A stretch of DNA of 64,000 bases. It comes from Jaltomata sinuosa. Lineage: Eukaryota > Streptophyta > Magnoliopsida > Solanales > Solanaceae. This document shows positions 34,647-47,009 of the stretch, piece by piece. The notes beneath the pieces are model-generated. The model made no database searches, was not told where the DNA came from, and saw only the letters and a program-made list of their open reading frames with translations. How positions within the stretch are numbered: position 1 is the first letter of the stretch; every line of letters starts with the position of its first letter. The DNA lies in NCBI GenBank assembly GCA_003996215.1, contig QJPP01007577.1:248001-312000 (forward strand), in the 5' to 3' direction. The position numbers and the translations under genes are program-made.

Positions 34647-35850
34647 ATGGCCCCTACTAAGCGTCGTCCAAAGAGTTGTGCTACAAATCAAGCGTTAACA
34701 TCTGAGATTCCGGTTACACCTGGGCAAAAAAAGGGGCCATATGAATCACAAATATGGTTTTGTCTCGAGAGGTTAGAGGCGTACTATCTTTAGTTTCAGA
34801 AAAAGAGACCATTCTTGGAAGAGAAAGGGTTTCATGTGGAAGCCTTCAAAGCTGATTTCCCAAACATACCCAAACAGTTTTGTACAAAGATCTGGGCTCA
34901 CTTCGCCAAAAACCCCAACCCTTATTTCCCTGAGTTGGTACGGGAGTTCTATGCCTCATATCGGGCTAGGCAAACATTCTAAAGCATAAGGGCCTAACAA
35001 GCAAGCTACCATTCCTTGATTCAGTTTTAGTGAGGGGCAAGAAAGTGAATATTACCCAAACAACCATCCATTTTGCTATATGGGATGATGGACCAATTCA
35101 GGTGTCGAGATATTTGGAACGTGTGGCTACAAAGGAAGACCAGTACGAGTGGGTTGCTACTATCATCGCTAATGGAACTCCTTTTTGGGCTATCTCAAAA
35201 GGACCATCTATCGATCAGATCTTAGGTTTGAAGCTCGGATGTGGTTGGATTTCGTATGCACATGACTCACCCAACTAGTCACACCACTAAAGTGACTATA
35301 GAGGTGGCCATTCTCATTACATATATCATGTCTAGACTCCCGATGCATGAAGCAAAAATCATTTCCAAATAACTCAAGCGGAGAGCTAGACACGAGTCCA
35401 CCTTCATGGCTTTCCCTGTTCTGATACGCCTTATGTGCTTCCAGGAAAACTGCCCTTTATTTTGACCATTAGATAAGATTAGCCAAGCTATTGGCATGGT
35501 TCACTTGGACACAAGGAGGGACAAAGATGTTCCATATGTCAAGAAGAAATACCTTGGTCACACTCCAAGTTCCTTGGTTGGCAATGCACAGGCCGAGGAT
35601 GTAGCTCATGATCATGCGGATATTTCATATCCTCCTCATGAAGTGACAGATACCACACATATGGTTCCTCTGGTTGATAATGCTTCGAGTGGGTTACTCA
35701 AGTTTGCTCAACTGGTTAGCCAAAATGAGGAGCACTTGCACAAGATAGCTAAATACATCCCAAGCATGATTCAATCCGTTATCAAATCAGCTTTGAAGCC
35801 GATAACAGCTAGTGTGAGCAAACTTTATGCTCAAATTGATATCATGTAAA
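34647..35850 (+). pseudogene. gag-like relic ('putative plant transposon protein' type)
   Basis: After an acceptor-like cttttgcag (34636-34644) the frame begins MAPTKRRPKSC and continues with LVREFYASYRA at about 34935-34967. Then VRGKKVNITQTTIHFAIWDD starts at about 35027. This arrangement resembles the domain called putative plant transposon protein, which is common in non-autonomous Athila-like elements; its biochemical role is unknown to me. Stops at about 34789 and 34979 and shifts after 35276 break it. A later open stretch, 35496-35849, carries an NEEHLHKIAKYIPSMIQ helix-like segment. Confidence 0.55.
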
Positions 35851-35869
35851 GGGAGGTGCATGAGCTCAC

Positions 35870-37051
35870 GAAAGTGGTACCACATGCTAAGCCAAAGACC
35901 TCTAATTGGGATCTCAATTTACCAGCCCCAAATTCACTTTCTCCTCCAAGGAATAATAGTCCTCCCGGTGATTGGTGCACGGTCTAGGATTCGCATGATA
36001 AAGAAGGAACATCTAAAATCCAAAAGGTAATTGAGACAACCTTGCTGGCTTACAATACCACAATACCACCTACCCAACACTACCCGTATCCCCATGACTC
36101 TGATGTGCCAGAATAGAGGCGTCAGCCTAGGCCTAGCTGGGCCGCTCCTCCTCTTTCATACCACGAATTGATGACTTATCAGGATAAGTGGGAGGTTGTA
36201 GAGCCATATGGCCTCCTTCAGGTGCGTTGGGACCCATTAATTCCATTAGTGAAAGGATTTCAGATAGATCCGCAGCATGCTTACAGGCCACCACCATCAC
36301 CTCCGAGACCTAGGCCTCCTAGGACACCACATTGATTTTATTCAAGGAGGCGTCATTGTCAGACTTAGCATCTCAGGGAGTTTTTGCACTCATTCATAAT
36401 TGTATAATTTTTTATGCATCGAGGGAAATGCTTAGTTTAAGTTTGGGGGCTGTAATTATCGCAAGAGGTTTTTGAAAATTGACAAAAAATGGGAAAATAA
36501 TTTTGAGTAAATTATTCTCTTGTCATGACTTGCACACTCCTTGTTTGGCTTGATCGATTCACAAACGAGTGTGTAAAAAAACTCAGAATAGCTTGTCAGA
36601 AGTCATTTGTTCCAATTCATTTTGAGACTCGTTGTGATAATTCTTGTGTTGTGATGCCTTGTGTGATAAGACGATACCTAGTTCTTTGTGCATGTATATC
36701 TAGAACTTGCCTCAAATGTGATTCAAGGCAAAATCCTAGATGTCACCGAGCTTGGAATATGACCTTAGGCCCTCTTTGAATAGCCACTTCACCCAAATTG
36801 ACTTCCTTTTACATTGATTCTAGTAAATCCCTTTGAGCTTGTGACCTTTCTTTGGAACCTTGTTGACACCATTACCCTTTTTGGAACCTAAAGTTTGCAC
36901 CTATCCTCCCTAATGGCTTAAAAGTGAAACATAAGCTAAAAAGCCTAAGTTTGGGGGAGGGGGGAATTGAAATGATAATATAGGCAAATGCCTAAGTTTG
37001 GGGGTGTATGTACTAAGATGGAGAAGAAAAAGAGTTATGCTTTAATGCAAG
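35870..37051 (+). other. Non-coding interior of the Athila-like element
   Basis: Proline-rich broken frames (36120-36330, for example 'PPPSPPRPRPPRTPH') are followed by a stretch with three 'taagtttggggg' motifs. Short open frames such as 36525-36779 have no recognisable similarity. No reverse transcriptase or integrase is seen. Confidence 0.5.
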
Positions 37052-39240
37052 TGTAACACCCCGGAAACTTATTCAGCTTTTAAACTCAGAATCTCAGAAA
37101 AAATTTAGCTTTTCAGGGTTTACAGGTCCAAACCATAGACCGTGGTCTGAACCACGGATCGTGGAATTGAGCCGTAGTTTAAGTCTGCCAGGTTTAGATC
37201 TGGTCTGAGAACCACGAGTTGGTTCTACGGACCGTAGTTTAGTCTACGACCCATCCTATCATCTTGTGGTACCAGACCTGAGGATTGACTGATTCTCAAT
37301 AACCACGAGTCAAGTTTATGGACCGTAGTTTGAACTACGGATTGTCATGTTGACTCATGAAACCTGATCAGAGGCCTGCCTAGTACCTCAACTTCGACGG
37401 GTTGGGTTTATAGACTGTAAACTTTTCTATGATTCATCCTAATGAACTGTGGTTTGTCTTCTACAGCCTGATGGTTTGGCCAGGAACCACGAATGGAAAC
37501 CATAAGCCGTGATTCAGTCTACGGTCCGTGGAATCCATCCGTGATTCCTGATAGCCGATTCTTAAAAGCTTTTTCTTAATTAAGTCCCAGGAGTATTTCA
37601 GTCATCACCCACCCTTTTAACTCCTAAATGAGGTCATTTTGGACAATTCTAGGAGGTTTTTAACTTCACTTAGCCTAAGTTTTTTCCCTTAAGCTCTCAT
37701 TCAATCCAAAAAAGGAAAAAGGCCTTCTTCTCTCAAGCTCCAAACTCCCATCTAAGGATTCATCTTCAAGCCTCCATTCTCATCATCTAAGGTTTATAAA
37801 GCTTCAATTTATGTATATGGGTATTCAATAAGGGAATCCCTTCACCCTTATGCCCAAAACCCCAATCTTCTAAATTGAATTTATGGATTTCTAAATTAGG
37901 GTTCTTACCCAAATTAGGAAAAATTGATTGGCTTTGTTTTAAAGTATTAATTCATGACTTATTATTCATTATCCATGTTTTAATTAAGATTCCTTAAGTG
38001 TTTATAAAAGCCCATATGATTGATAATAAATTCTAGCATTATTTCATTGAATTGTATGTCTTCAAGTAAAATTGGTATGTTTAGATAACATGACCTCTAT
38101 TTCCATGAAATTGCATGCCTAATTCTTTAAACTATGATTTTAGAAAGGAAAGTATAATTTGAATTATGGCTATGCAAAGCTTTAAGACTCATGATTTGTG
38201 AATTTTCATGGCATCATATATGTCTTTATGCTTTTTTGACAGTTATATTAGATATGTCCCTATATTTTATGAAAGGTTTGGCATCCAGATATGTCTACCT
38301 AAGTTATGAACAGTTTGGACATCAGATATGTCACAAGTATTATGAGTTATATATATATATATATATTTTGAGAGTAGTATTTAGCACCGAGCGATGAGGG
38401 TTCGATTACCCAAGTCCAAAAACTACATTACCAGCGTAGGTTATGTATCGCCCGATGGGCTTATGAAAGTGGTTCCACTCTTTACTATCATGGTGCCCTT
38501 GCCTTAGCGGGGCATAGGGTAGCTTTGCCAACTAGGGTGATATAGTTGGATTATGGTGTTCCTTACCTTGGCAGGGTTCGGAGTAGCTTTGCTAACTAGG
38601 GTTATGTAGTTAGATTCTATGTAGCTCATATGGTCTATTGTCGGTTATAAGAAACTCCCATATGAATATTTTTAAGTCTTATGCTTTGATATCTTTTACC
38701 TTATGCTTAAAATCATGATTCTCTTATGACTTCTCTTTCATGCATGATCTCAGCCTTAACTATGTTTTTAGCATGTTTTGATTTCATTTATGCACATCTC
38801 TCATATTCAATACATCCTATAGTACTGACGCATACTTTGTGTTGCATCCTTTGAAGATGCAGATTCAGGCTCCACTTCTTAGGCTCGTGGCTAGACATCG
38901 TCAAAGATCTAGTGTCCATTGGTGAGTCCTCATTATCCGAGGGCTAGTGTTAGACTTATCACTTTATGTTGATTTCTTCAGATTTCTGAGTTAGTTGGGG
39001 TCTTGTCCCATCAACTCCTATGTTATAATTATAGGCTTCAGACATAGCTAGTTTGTATTCTAGATTGACATTTCGTAGACATTATTCCGTTTCAGTTTAT
39101 GGATTTCTACCTTCATTATGTATGCTTCCTCTATGTTTCTTGTATTGAATAACTGAGTATGCTAAGGCCAAGGGTTAACTTGGGACACTTGTGGTCCCAA
39201 GTCCTGTGTTACGTCTAGAGGGTTGCCTCGGGGCGTGAAA
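37052..39240 (+). mobile_element. Solo Ty3-type LTR, 2.2 kb, target duplication GCAAG
   Basis: It begins TGTAACACCCCGG at 37052 and ends GGGGCGTGAAA at 39240, where the last bases should be CA, so a substitution has occurred. Perfect GCAAG repeats lie at 37047-37051 and 39241-39245. There is no internal region, so it is a recombination product. From 37125 to 37560 it carries many copies of short palindromes built from CCACGG/CCGTGG and CTACGG/CCGTAG. A (TA)n run is at 38348-38366. Confidence 0.9.
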
Positions 39241-39561
39241 GCAAGGTAGCACCTTATGCTTGAATTGAAAATTGCTCCAAAATGCCCAATGAAATGAGCA
39301 AAATGAAAGAAAGAAAGAAAGAAATTGGTGCTACCAAGTGAAGGTGATAAAAGGATGTCCAATGGTCAAGTTTGAAAGTAAATCTTGGGTTGTGTAAGAG
39401 AGAAACAAAGTGAAATCATTGTTCGAAAATGTGAATGGTTTTTTGAAATGATCACAAGGAGCATTAGAGAGGTTTAGTCACTTGAGCTAAATGCAATCCT
39501 CACCATTAGCCCTAGCCAATATCATAACCTGCAAGTCCTTAGTGATTTCGAGCTTGGTAAC

Positions 39562-41573
39562 TGTAACACCCCAGAATATAGGCCAGCTTTAGAAACCCAG
39601 AACTCGGCAAAACTTAAGAAAAATCCCATTCCCAGTCAAGCCCCACGGGCTGACCCACGGGTGTCGTGGACACGACAGCTCATCAGGGGTCCCCATAGAA
39701 AAGGGCCAGGGACTTGGTTCCAGCCGTCTCCAGCCAAACAAGGGACCCGGCGAGCGTCAGAGGTCCGATGAGCCATCGGGAAGCCCGTGAAAAAGGGCCA
39801 TCAACCCCCCCCCCCAGCCTCCCTTGCCCCGACAGGAAATTGCCATGGGTGTCGCAGATGCGACGAGGCATGGGCCTGCCCGTGGGAATGGTCTAGGGGA
39901 CCAGCCCAAACCTGTCCCATCCTGATGCCCTGGCCGACAGGCCATCGCAGGTCCGACTCTCATCGGGAGACCCGTCCGGCGGTCAGTTTTTTTTTAAATT
40001 TCCAGATTAAGTTGGGGGCAGTCTGGTCTTTTCCTAATTCTTCTAATTCTGATCCTTAGTCGTTTTGGGAGTAATTTAAGGGTCTTTAACTCTATTTTCC
40101 TTCATTAATCCTAAATCATTCGATACTTAGCAAATTCAGTCAAGAACAGAACGCTTTCTCTCAAGAACAAGGCAAAAGGGTTTCCTCCAGGTTCCTCTCA
40201 GAATCCAAAGGTTCAACCGTAGAATCTTCATCCAAGTATGTGGGATTTCACTAGTGGGTTCCATTCACACATTAGGTCCCTAGAATTCAGTCAGTCCTTC
40301 AGTTTCTCCATGATTGATTAGACCTAGGGTTCATAAACCTTAGAGACTTCTTTTCTATTCAGATGCTATAACTTATGTGATGCTTAGCTCACGTTCCTTG
40401 GAGAATTAGTACAGTTCATGTATAAAATTCAGAAACCCTAGCTTGTGTTAATTGTAGTACTTCATGAATTATACTTGTTAGGCAGGTCAGTCAGATAATC
40501 ATACTTTGGAACTTGAGTTTCATATCTTTCAGTATGTTTATGTGCATTCTCATATTATATCAGTATTTTGAGCTATCCAGTATTACAGTTGAAATTTTTA
40601 GCTTACATTCAATTGGGAGTAAACTTAGCACCGAGTGGACAAAGGGATGAAGGCTCACCCCTCAGTTTAGGATGAGACCTTTGGTAGCAATATCTGAGTT
40701 CCAGAACTACGACGCCACTATAGGTTCTAAAGGGATCACCCATCAGATTAGGCTTGACACACTTTTCCCTTGTGGACATCAGTTAGTGGATCCACGTCAG
40801 ATTCGTTTGTACCCTTGGAAGGGTATGAACACCCTTTTATCCAGGGTTACAGGTTGGCCCTATAGTTAGCTCAACTTGGGGTATGTCAGTTAATAGTATC
40901 TCCGACAGTCAGATTTATATTGCATTGACCATGTACTCAGTATTTATTTCAGTATTCGGTCCAGCATGTTGTATTCATGATTCGTACTTGGTCATTGCAT
41001 ATAGTTCAGATTTCAGTTACATGCCAGTATATTTATTTCTATGTTCAGTTCTATATTGTCTAGTTTAGTACATATCCTTCATGCTCAATACATTCAAAGT
41101 ACTGACGCATACTTTTGTGCTACATCATTTCATGATGTAGGTTCAGACGCTCATCATCCAGACCGCGCTTAGTTCGACTCCCAGTCCGTACTCAGCAGCC
41201 TCAGTGGTGAGTCCTCACAGTCGAGGATTATAGACATGCTTTATTTTCAGTCCTTATCTTTCAGTTTCAGATTTGTTAGAGTTAGCTGAGGGCATGTCCC
41301 AGCAACTCCTATCAGTTAGAAGTCTTTCAAACATAGACTAGATTTCAGCAGTTATTAGTGTTGTTTTCAATTAGCACTATACTATTTATATATTCCATAT
41401 ATTCAGATATTTGGGTTCTTCCCGTTTCAGTTGATTAAATTGCTTTTAGCTTCCGCACAGTACCTATTTTCAAATTTGAACTTGTATAGATATGCCATGC
41501 CATGGGTTAGCTTGGGGTCACTTGTGACACTAAGCATCGTGTTGCGTCCAGGGGGTAGCCTTAGGGTGTAACA
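39562..41573 (+). repeat. 5' LTR (2.0 kb) of the deleted Tekay-type element
   Basis: It runs from TGTAACACCCC to GGGTGTAACA. Positions 40494-41573 match 43936-45018 closely (for example 'agataatcatactt' and 'tatgtttatgtgcattctca'). The U3 part at 39640-39975 is very GC-rich, with an 11-C run at 39808-39818 and repeated 'ccgatgagccatcgg'-like short inverted motifs. Confidence 0.9.
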
Positions 41574-41576
41574 AAC

Positions 41577-41595
41577 TTGGTATTAGAGCATCAGG
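41577..41595 (+). other. Primer binding site of the Tekay-type element
   Basis: TTGGTATTAGAGCATCAGG follows the 5' LTR after three bases. It resembles the initiator-Met primer site TTGGTATCAGAGC with a C-to-T change. Confidence 0.8.
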
Positions 41596-41793
41596 TTTAA
41601 GTGTCCTAGGGTGTCTGAAAGCCGCGTCGAGTAGAGTCTTCTTCATGGGTGTGAAGCGCGCCACACTTATGGGGGAGGAGCTATGAGATGTTATTAGGAA
41701 TAATTTCCTTTCTTTCTTTCTAGCTCATTTTATGGAGTGTAAACTCTATTTAATCTCCTTCTATTCTAACTCGTGCTTTTCGCATTTCAAAAA

Positions 41794-43932
41794 AATGCCT
41801 CCCAAAAGAGCCAACGCCAGAAGTCAGCCAGCTCCAGCAGACCCATTGAATGAGCAAGTCACGCATGCCGAATTCAGGGTTGCCTTCCAAGTTCTTGCTC
41901 AAGCCATGACCGCCCAGGTTAACTAGTAAGCTGTGGCACCAGCTCCGCCTCAGACTAACACTATTGCGGCTAGAATTGGGGACTTCATTCAGATGAACCC
42001 TCTAAAATTTCATGGGTCTAAATCAGAAGAGGATCCACAAGAGTTTTTGGATGACATTCAGAAGGTGACAGATATTATGGGTGTCACTCCAGTCGAGGGT
42101 GCAGACTTGGCCGCCTATCAGTTGAAGGGAGTGGCCTACACTTGGTACCAGCAATTTAAGGAATCCCATTGTGCCAATGCAGGGCCAGTGACTTGGAATC
42201 TTTTCAAGACTGTATTTTTGGACCGGTTCTTCCCACTAGAGCTCAGAGAAGCCAAGGTTCAGGAATTCATCAATCTGAAGTAGAATGACATAAGCGTGAA
42301 GGACTATGATCTTAAGTTTACTCAGCTATCCAAGTATGCTCAAGCGATAGTAGCTGACTCCAGAGCTCGCATGAGCAAGTTTGTATCTGGTGTATTGGAT
42401 GATGTAGTCAAGGAGTGCAAGACTGCTATGTTGATTAAGGAGATGGACTTCTCCAAGTTGGTTACCTACACTTAGTAGATTGAGGAGGAGAAAATCAAGG
42501 AGAGGGGAGGAGATACTAAGAGGGCTAGGGCAGGTGACTTTAGCTACTCTCAGCAGAGGTTAGAGGGTGGCAACCGCTCTCAGTTTTGTAAGAAAAGTTC
42601 AGCTCCATCTCCATCTTCTTCTAGCGCCACAATGCCTAAGTTCAAGAAGGATCGACAGGATAGAGCGTCTGGCTCTAAGTCCCAATGTATGGTTACTAGC
42701 AGGCACACTAACCCAGTGTGTAAGAAGTGTAGTAGAAATCACCAAGGGGAGTGCATAACATGTAGTGGAAATTTATTTGGGTGTGGTAAGTCAGGCCACA
42801 GGATGAGAGAGTGCCCTGAAAATTCTCAGAAGGGCAGGGATACTCGTTCACAGAACCAGGCTAGCTCTACAGCAGCTCCAGCAGGTCACCTCACTCAGCA
42901 GGGTGCCTTGTCTGGAACAGGTGGTGGTCAGCGCCAGAATAGGTTATATGTCCTTCAGGCTCGACAGGACCAGGAGGATTCTCCTGATGTGGTCACGGGT
43001 ACGTTATGAGTCTTTAATACTGATGTATATGCATTGTTAGATCCAGGGGCTAAACTTTCCTTTATAACTCCATATATAGCAGTAAACTTTGGTGTCAGTC
43101 CAGAAATCCTCCCAGAACCCTTCTTAGTCTCTACTCCAGTTGGTAACCCAGTTATAGCTAGATGGGTATACAAAAATTACCGTGTCACAGTTTCCCAGAA
43201 AGTCACCTTAGCAGATCTTGTAGAGTTAGAAATAGTAGATTTTGATATCATTCTAGGCATGGATTGGTTACATTCATGTTATGCCTCAGTCGATTGTAGA
43301 ACTAGGATCGTTCAGTTTCAGTTTCCAAATGAGCCAATCTTAGAATGGAAGGGTGATAACTCAGTGCCTGTAGGTCGTTTCATATCCTACCTTAAAGCCA
43401 GAAAAATAATTTTCCAGGGGTATATCTACCATCTTGTTCGGGGTAAGGATTCAAACTCCGAAACCCCAACACTTGAGTTAGTTCTAGTAGTAAGCGAATT
43501 TCAAGAAGTGTTCCCAGAAGATCTTCCTGGAGTCCCTCCAGAAAGGGAAATCGACTTCAGAATAGATCTCCTTCCAGATACCCAGCCTATTTCAATTCCT
43601 CTTTACAGAATGGCTCCAGCTGAGCTTAAGGAATTGAAAGAACAACTGAAAGACCTGCTAGATAAGGGCTTCATCAGACCCAGCATCTCTCCATAGGGTG
43701 CTCCAGTGTTGTTCGTGCATAAGAAAGACGGTTCTCTAAGGATGTGCATTGACTATCATCAGTTGAACAAAGTCTCAATCAAGAATAAATATCCCATCCC
43801 CAGGATTGATGACTTGTTGATCAGCTTCAGGGCGCCAGTTGCTTTTCTAAGATATACCTCAGATCCGGATATCATCAGCTCAGAGTCAGAGGTAATGACA
43901 TCCCAAAGATAGCCTTCAGGACTCGGTATGAC
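41794..43932 (+). pseudogene. gag-pol remnant: gag, protease, start of reverse transcriptase
   Basis: The frame starts MPPKRANARSQPAP at 41794. The gag core (PLKFHGSKSEEDPQEFLDDI, later TWNLFKTVFLDRFFP) spans about 41995-42480. A knuckle region with GCGKSGHRMRECP is at about 42780-42820. The protease has LLDPGAKLSF near 43036, with Pro where the active site D-S-G needs Ser, and ILGMDWL at 43250. Reverse transcriptase begins with the usual FRIDLLPDTQPIS and RMCIDYHQLNKVSIKNKYPI. Stops occur at 41924, 42281, 42475, 43006 and 43694. One base is missing near 43820, after which the next frame carries the expected text until the deletion junction. Confidence 0.9.
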
Positions 43933-45018
43933 CTGACAGATAATCATACTTCAGAACTTGAGTTCCATATCTTTCAGTATGTTTATGTGCATTCTCAGAT
44001 TATATCAGTATTTTGAGCTATCCAGTATTACAGTTAAAAAATTTAGCTTACATTCAGTTGGGAGTAGACTTAGCACTGAGCGGACAAAGGGATGAAGGCT
44101 CACCCATCAGTTTAGGCTGAGACCTTTGGTAGCAATCTCTGAATTCTAGAACTACGGCGCCACTGTAGGTTCTAAAGAGGTCACCCGTCAAATTAGGCTT
44201 GACACCCTTGTCCCTTGTGGACATCAGTTAGTGGATCCACGTCAGATTTGTTCGTACCCTTGGCAAGGTATGAACACCCTCCAATCCAGGGTTATAGGTT
44301 GGCCCCATTATTAGCTCAACTTGGGGTATGTCGGTTAATAGTATCTCCCACAGTCAGATTCATATTGCATTGACCATGTACTCAGTATTTATTTCAGTAT
44401 TCAGTCTAGCATGTTATATTCATGATTTGTACTTGGTCATTGCATACAGTTCAGATTTCAGTTACATGCCAGTGGATCTATTTCTATGTTCAGTTCTATA
44501 TTGTCCATCTTAGTACATATCATGCATGCTCAGTATATTCAAAGTACTGACACATACTTTTGTGCTACATCATTTTATGATGTAGGTTCATGCGCTTATC
44601 ATCTAGACCCGCTTAGTTCGACTCCTAGTCCGTACTCAACAACCTTAGTGGTGAGTCCTCATAGCTCGAGGATGATAGACATGTTTTATTTTCAGTCCTT
44701 ATCTTTCAGTTTCAGATTTGTTAGAGTTAGCTAGGGGCATGTCCCAGCAACTCCTATCAGTTAGAAGGTTTTCAAATATAAACTAGATTTCAGCAGTTTT
44801 TAGTGTTATTTTCAGTTAGCACTATACTATTTATATATTTCATATATTCAGATATTTGGGTTCTTCCCATTTCAGTTGATTAAATTGCTTTTAGCTTCTG
44901 CACAGTACCTGTTTTCAAATTTGAACTTGTATAGATATGCCATGCCATAGGTTAGCTTGGGGTCACTTGTGATATTAAGCACCATGTTGCGTCTAGGGGG
45001 TAGCCTCGGGGCATGACA
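43933..45018 (+). repeat. 3' LTR, lacking its first ~930 bp
   Basis: The junction 'gacctgacagataatc' joins pol directly to the position equivalent to 40494 in the 5' LTR. From there to 45018 the copy is complete. The end GCATGACA is followed by the target duplication GTAAC. Confidence 0.9.
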
Positions 45019-45570
45019 GTAACTCTACATTAGTGATAAATTACATGAAAGGCAAGCCTATGGTTCGATATGTGTACACTTGAACTTCTTTTAGGGAGTG
45101 AGAGTCTTTTGGTTCTCTTATAATCCCTTTGTCTTGTGAATTGCATGGTTGTGAGTAGATTCTCTCTTGTGATGAGTGGCATCACACACTTGAAAGGAAT
45201 AATAAAGTCTCTATTTCAATTGAGAGGAATGAACGAGGCAAGTTGTGTGGCAAATTTTGAGGCAAATCTTGATGGTCCATGCCAATGACTTGAGAAGCTT
45301 GATCTTGTTTTTACATGGCAAATTCCCCTATTTTTGAATGAGAAATGAAGTCCTTTTGATGAATGTTTTGAAACGATCAATTACCTTGAGAATGTGGTGT
45401 TCCAAATTGAGATAAGCATTATAGTTGAGTCTATTTGTTTGAGTTTTTTTTTTTTGTTATTTTTCTTAGTTTTTAGAGTTAGAGTAATCTTGTGTGCAAC
45501 CCATGTGTTTTAGAGAATAATTCATTCCTTACTTTGTTAGTATCTTGCTTGGGGACAAGCAACAGTTCAA

Positions 45571-45581
45571 CTTTGGGGGTT
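45571..45581 (+). other. Polypurine tract of the Athila-like element
   Basis: CTTTGGGGGTT lies immediately before the LTR start TGATAAGTT. Purine runs at this place prime plus-strand synthesis. The preceding 'cttggggacaagcaacagttc' is also typical of Athila 3' regions. Confidence 0.7.
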
Positions 45582-47009
45582 TGATAAGTTGGTAATCTAC
45601 CAACTTATTGGGCCTTTATTCATGAATTATTGCCATGTTTTGATAAAATTTAGAGATACTTATTGCCTTTATTGATGCAAATACAGGTACTCATGGTCAT
45701 AAGTAGAAAATAAGGATATGGACCTAAAAGAGCTCAAAAGGAGTTAAAGTGTGAAGGTGATCAAAAGAGAAGAAGAATATGTTGAGAGGTGCGGCCGTCG
45801 TGCGTCACGCACAACTGCTTGTGCGGATCGCACCTCCCTTCGCATGACGCTTAAAATCAACTGAAGTCACTGGTCGGCTGGAGTGGAGGCATATTGCGCG
45901 CACAAGGCATGGTGCGACTGCACATCGCGTTACATGTTGCATCGCACCACGTTCGAGGGACATTTTTGTCCATTTTCATGTGACATTTTAGGAAGCTTCT
46001 AAAATTCGAATTGGGCATTGTACCTGATAGTTTTAGACATAATTTTGAATAATTTTTCATAGAGAGAGTTTTTCAAGGAAAATAGTAAGTGTACTTGATA
46101 TTTTTCATCTTCTACCTTGAGATTCCTCCATTATTGTACAAATTGAGCTTGGATATTGGATACTGGCACAATTATAAATGAAAATTTGAATTACCCAATT
46201 GGTATAATCTCTTATTTCCTTAGTATGAGTGGCTAATTTTCTTGTTTAGGGTTATGTGTATGATAGGTGTTTGAACTTGGGTATGGATCTTATTTAATTG
46301 TGCTTATAATTGTTAAATTGATATGGGTCAATTGAATTCTCCATTTTTTAACTCTAAAATTAATGGTTGTAAATATTGGTTGAACTTACTTGGTTGTGTT
46401 CTTGCTTGAGAGAGAAGTTCATAATTTTGGATGAGAATTCAATAGTGGGTACTTGGGATTTTCACCTAGATTGAGGCTAAAAATATCTTAATCACCGGAA
46501 AAATATCCATTTAAGAGTCTAAGCTAGAAATAGTATGACTTCTCTAAGATTTTATAGGTTGTTTTGTGATGAACCCATGGTGCTTGAATAAAGACCATAG
46601 AAAATATGTTTGGCAGATCGAGAGATTGACAAACATAACTATAATCAATTCTACCCATATCGTTTATTATGAATTTGAATAATTGATCAAGCATCCTAAC
46701 CCATGTTTGAATCCCATCAGAAACATACCCCTAGTCCTCCTCTCATTTGATTACAAACCCATTGCTTACTTTACTTTCTTGTTTGAGTTACGATTGTGAC
46801 AGATTACCAATTCCCTGTTTTTCCTCCAATTTACTTTTTATGCTATTTGCACAATTACTGTCTTCTTGATTGATATAGGATAATCTCTTGGCGACTCATC
46901 ATAACCATTCTCTGTGGGATCGATCCCGACTCCCGTCGGGAATATAAATTTTATTTTGCTCTGATGATCGCTATCACCTCCTATAGGAGAGTGTGTTTGA
47001 GCGTTATCA
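45582..47009 (+). repeat. 3' LTR of the Athila-like element, 1.43 kb
   Basis: It starts TGATAAGTT and ends GAGCGTTATCA, so the ends are inverted (TGATAA/TTATCA). The text 'gtgggatcgatcccgactcc' at 46916 is typical of these LTRs. A U3 island (45785-45950) is rich in short 'gcgcac', 'gtgcga' and 'gacgc' motifs. No primer site follows, consistent with a 3' LTR. Confidence 0.75.

Larger units (their letters stand above)
39562..45018 (+). mobile_element. Internally deleted Tekay-type LTR retrotransposon, duplication GTAAC
   Basis: It begins TGTAACACCCC at 39562 and ends GGGGCATGACA at 45018, with perfect GTAAC repeats at 39557-39561 and 45019-45023. The order is 5' LTR, primer site, gag, protease and the first part of reverse transcriptase, then an abrupt join at about 43932 into the middle of the 3' LTR. 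The rest of pol (RNase H, integrase, chromodomain) and about the first 930 bp of the 3' LTR are missing. The LTR copies differ at many sites, so the insertion is not very recent. Confidence 0.9.
34406..47009 (+). mobile_element. Athila-like Ty3 element shell with two nested insertions
   Basis: The pieces 34406-37051, 39246-39556 and 45024-47009 join into one older element once the two nested insertions and one copy of each target duplication are removed. It has a gag-like relic at 34647-35850, repeated 'aagtttgggggtgt' motifs (36430, 36950, 36995), a polypurine tract at 45571, and a 3' LTR starting TGATAAGTT and ending GTTATCA. These features, with the 'gggatcgatcccgactcccg' string near the LTR end, are typical of Athila-type elements. 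No pol is seen. The 5' LTR is missing or reduced to the 'gtgcgac...gcgcac' scrap near 34435. Confidence 0.65.

Noticed and set aside
36525..36779. 84-codon Cys-rich open frame considered as a secreted peptide gene
   Set aside because: No signal peptide or conserved Cys spacing is seen, and it lies in the decayed interior of the Athila-like element.
39714..40059. Several proline- and glycine-rich open frames on both strands
   Set aside because: They fall in the GC-rich U3 island of the Tekay-type LTR, where stop codons are rare by chance.
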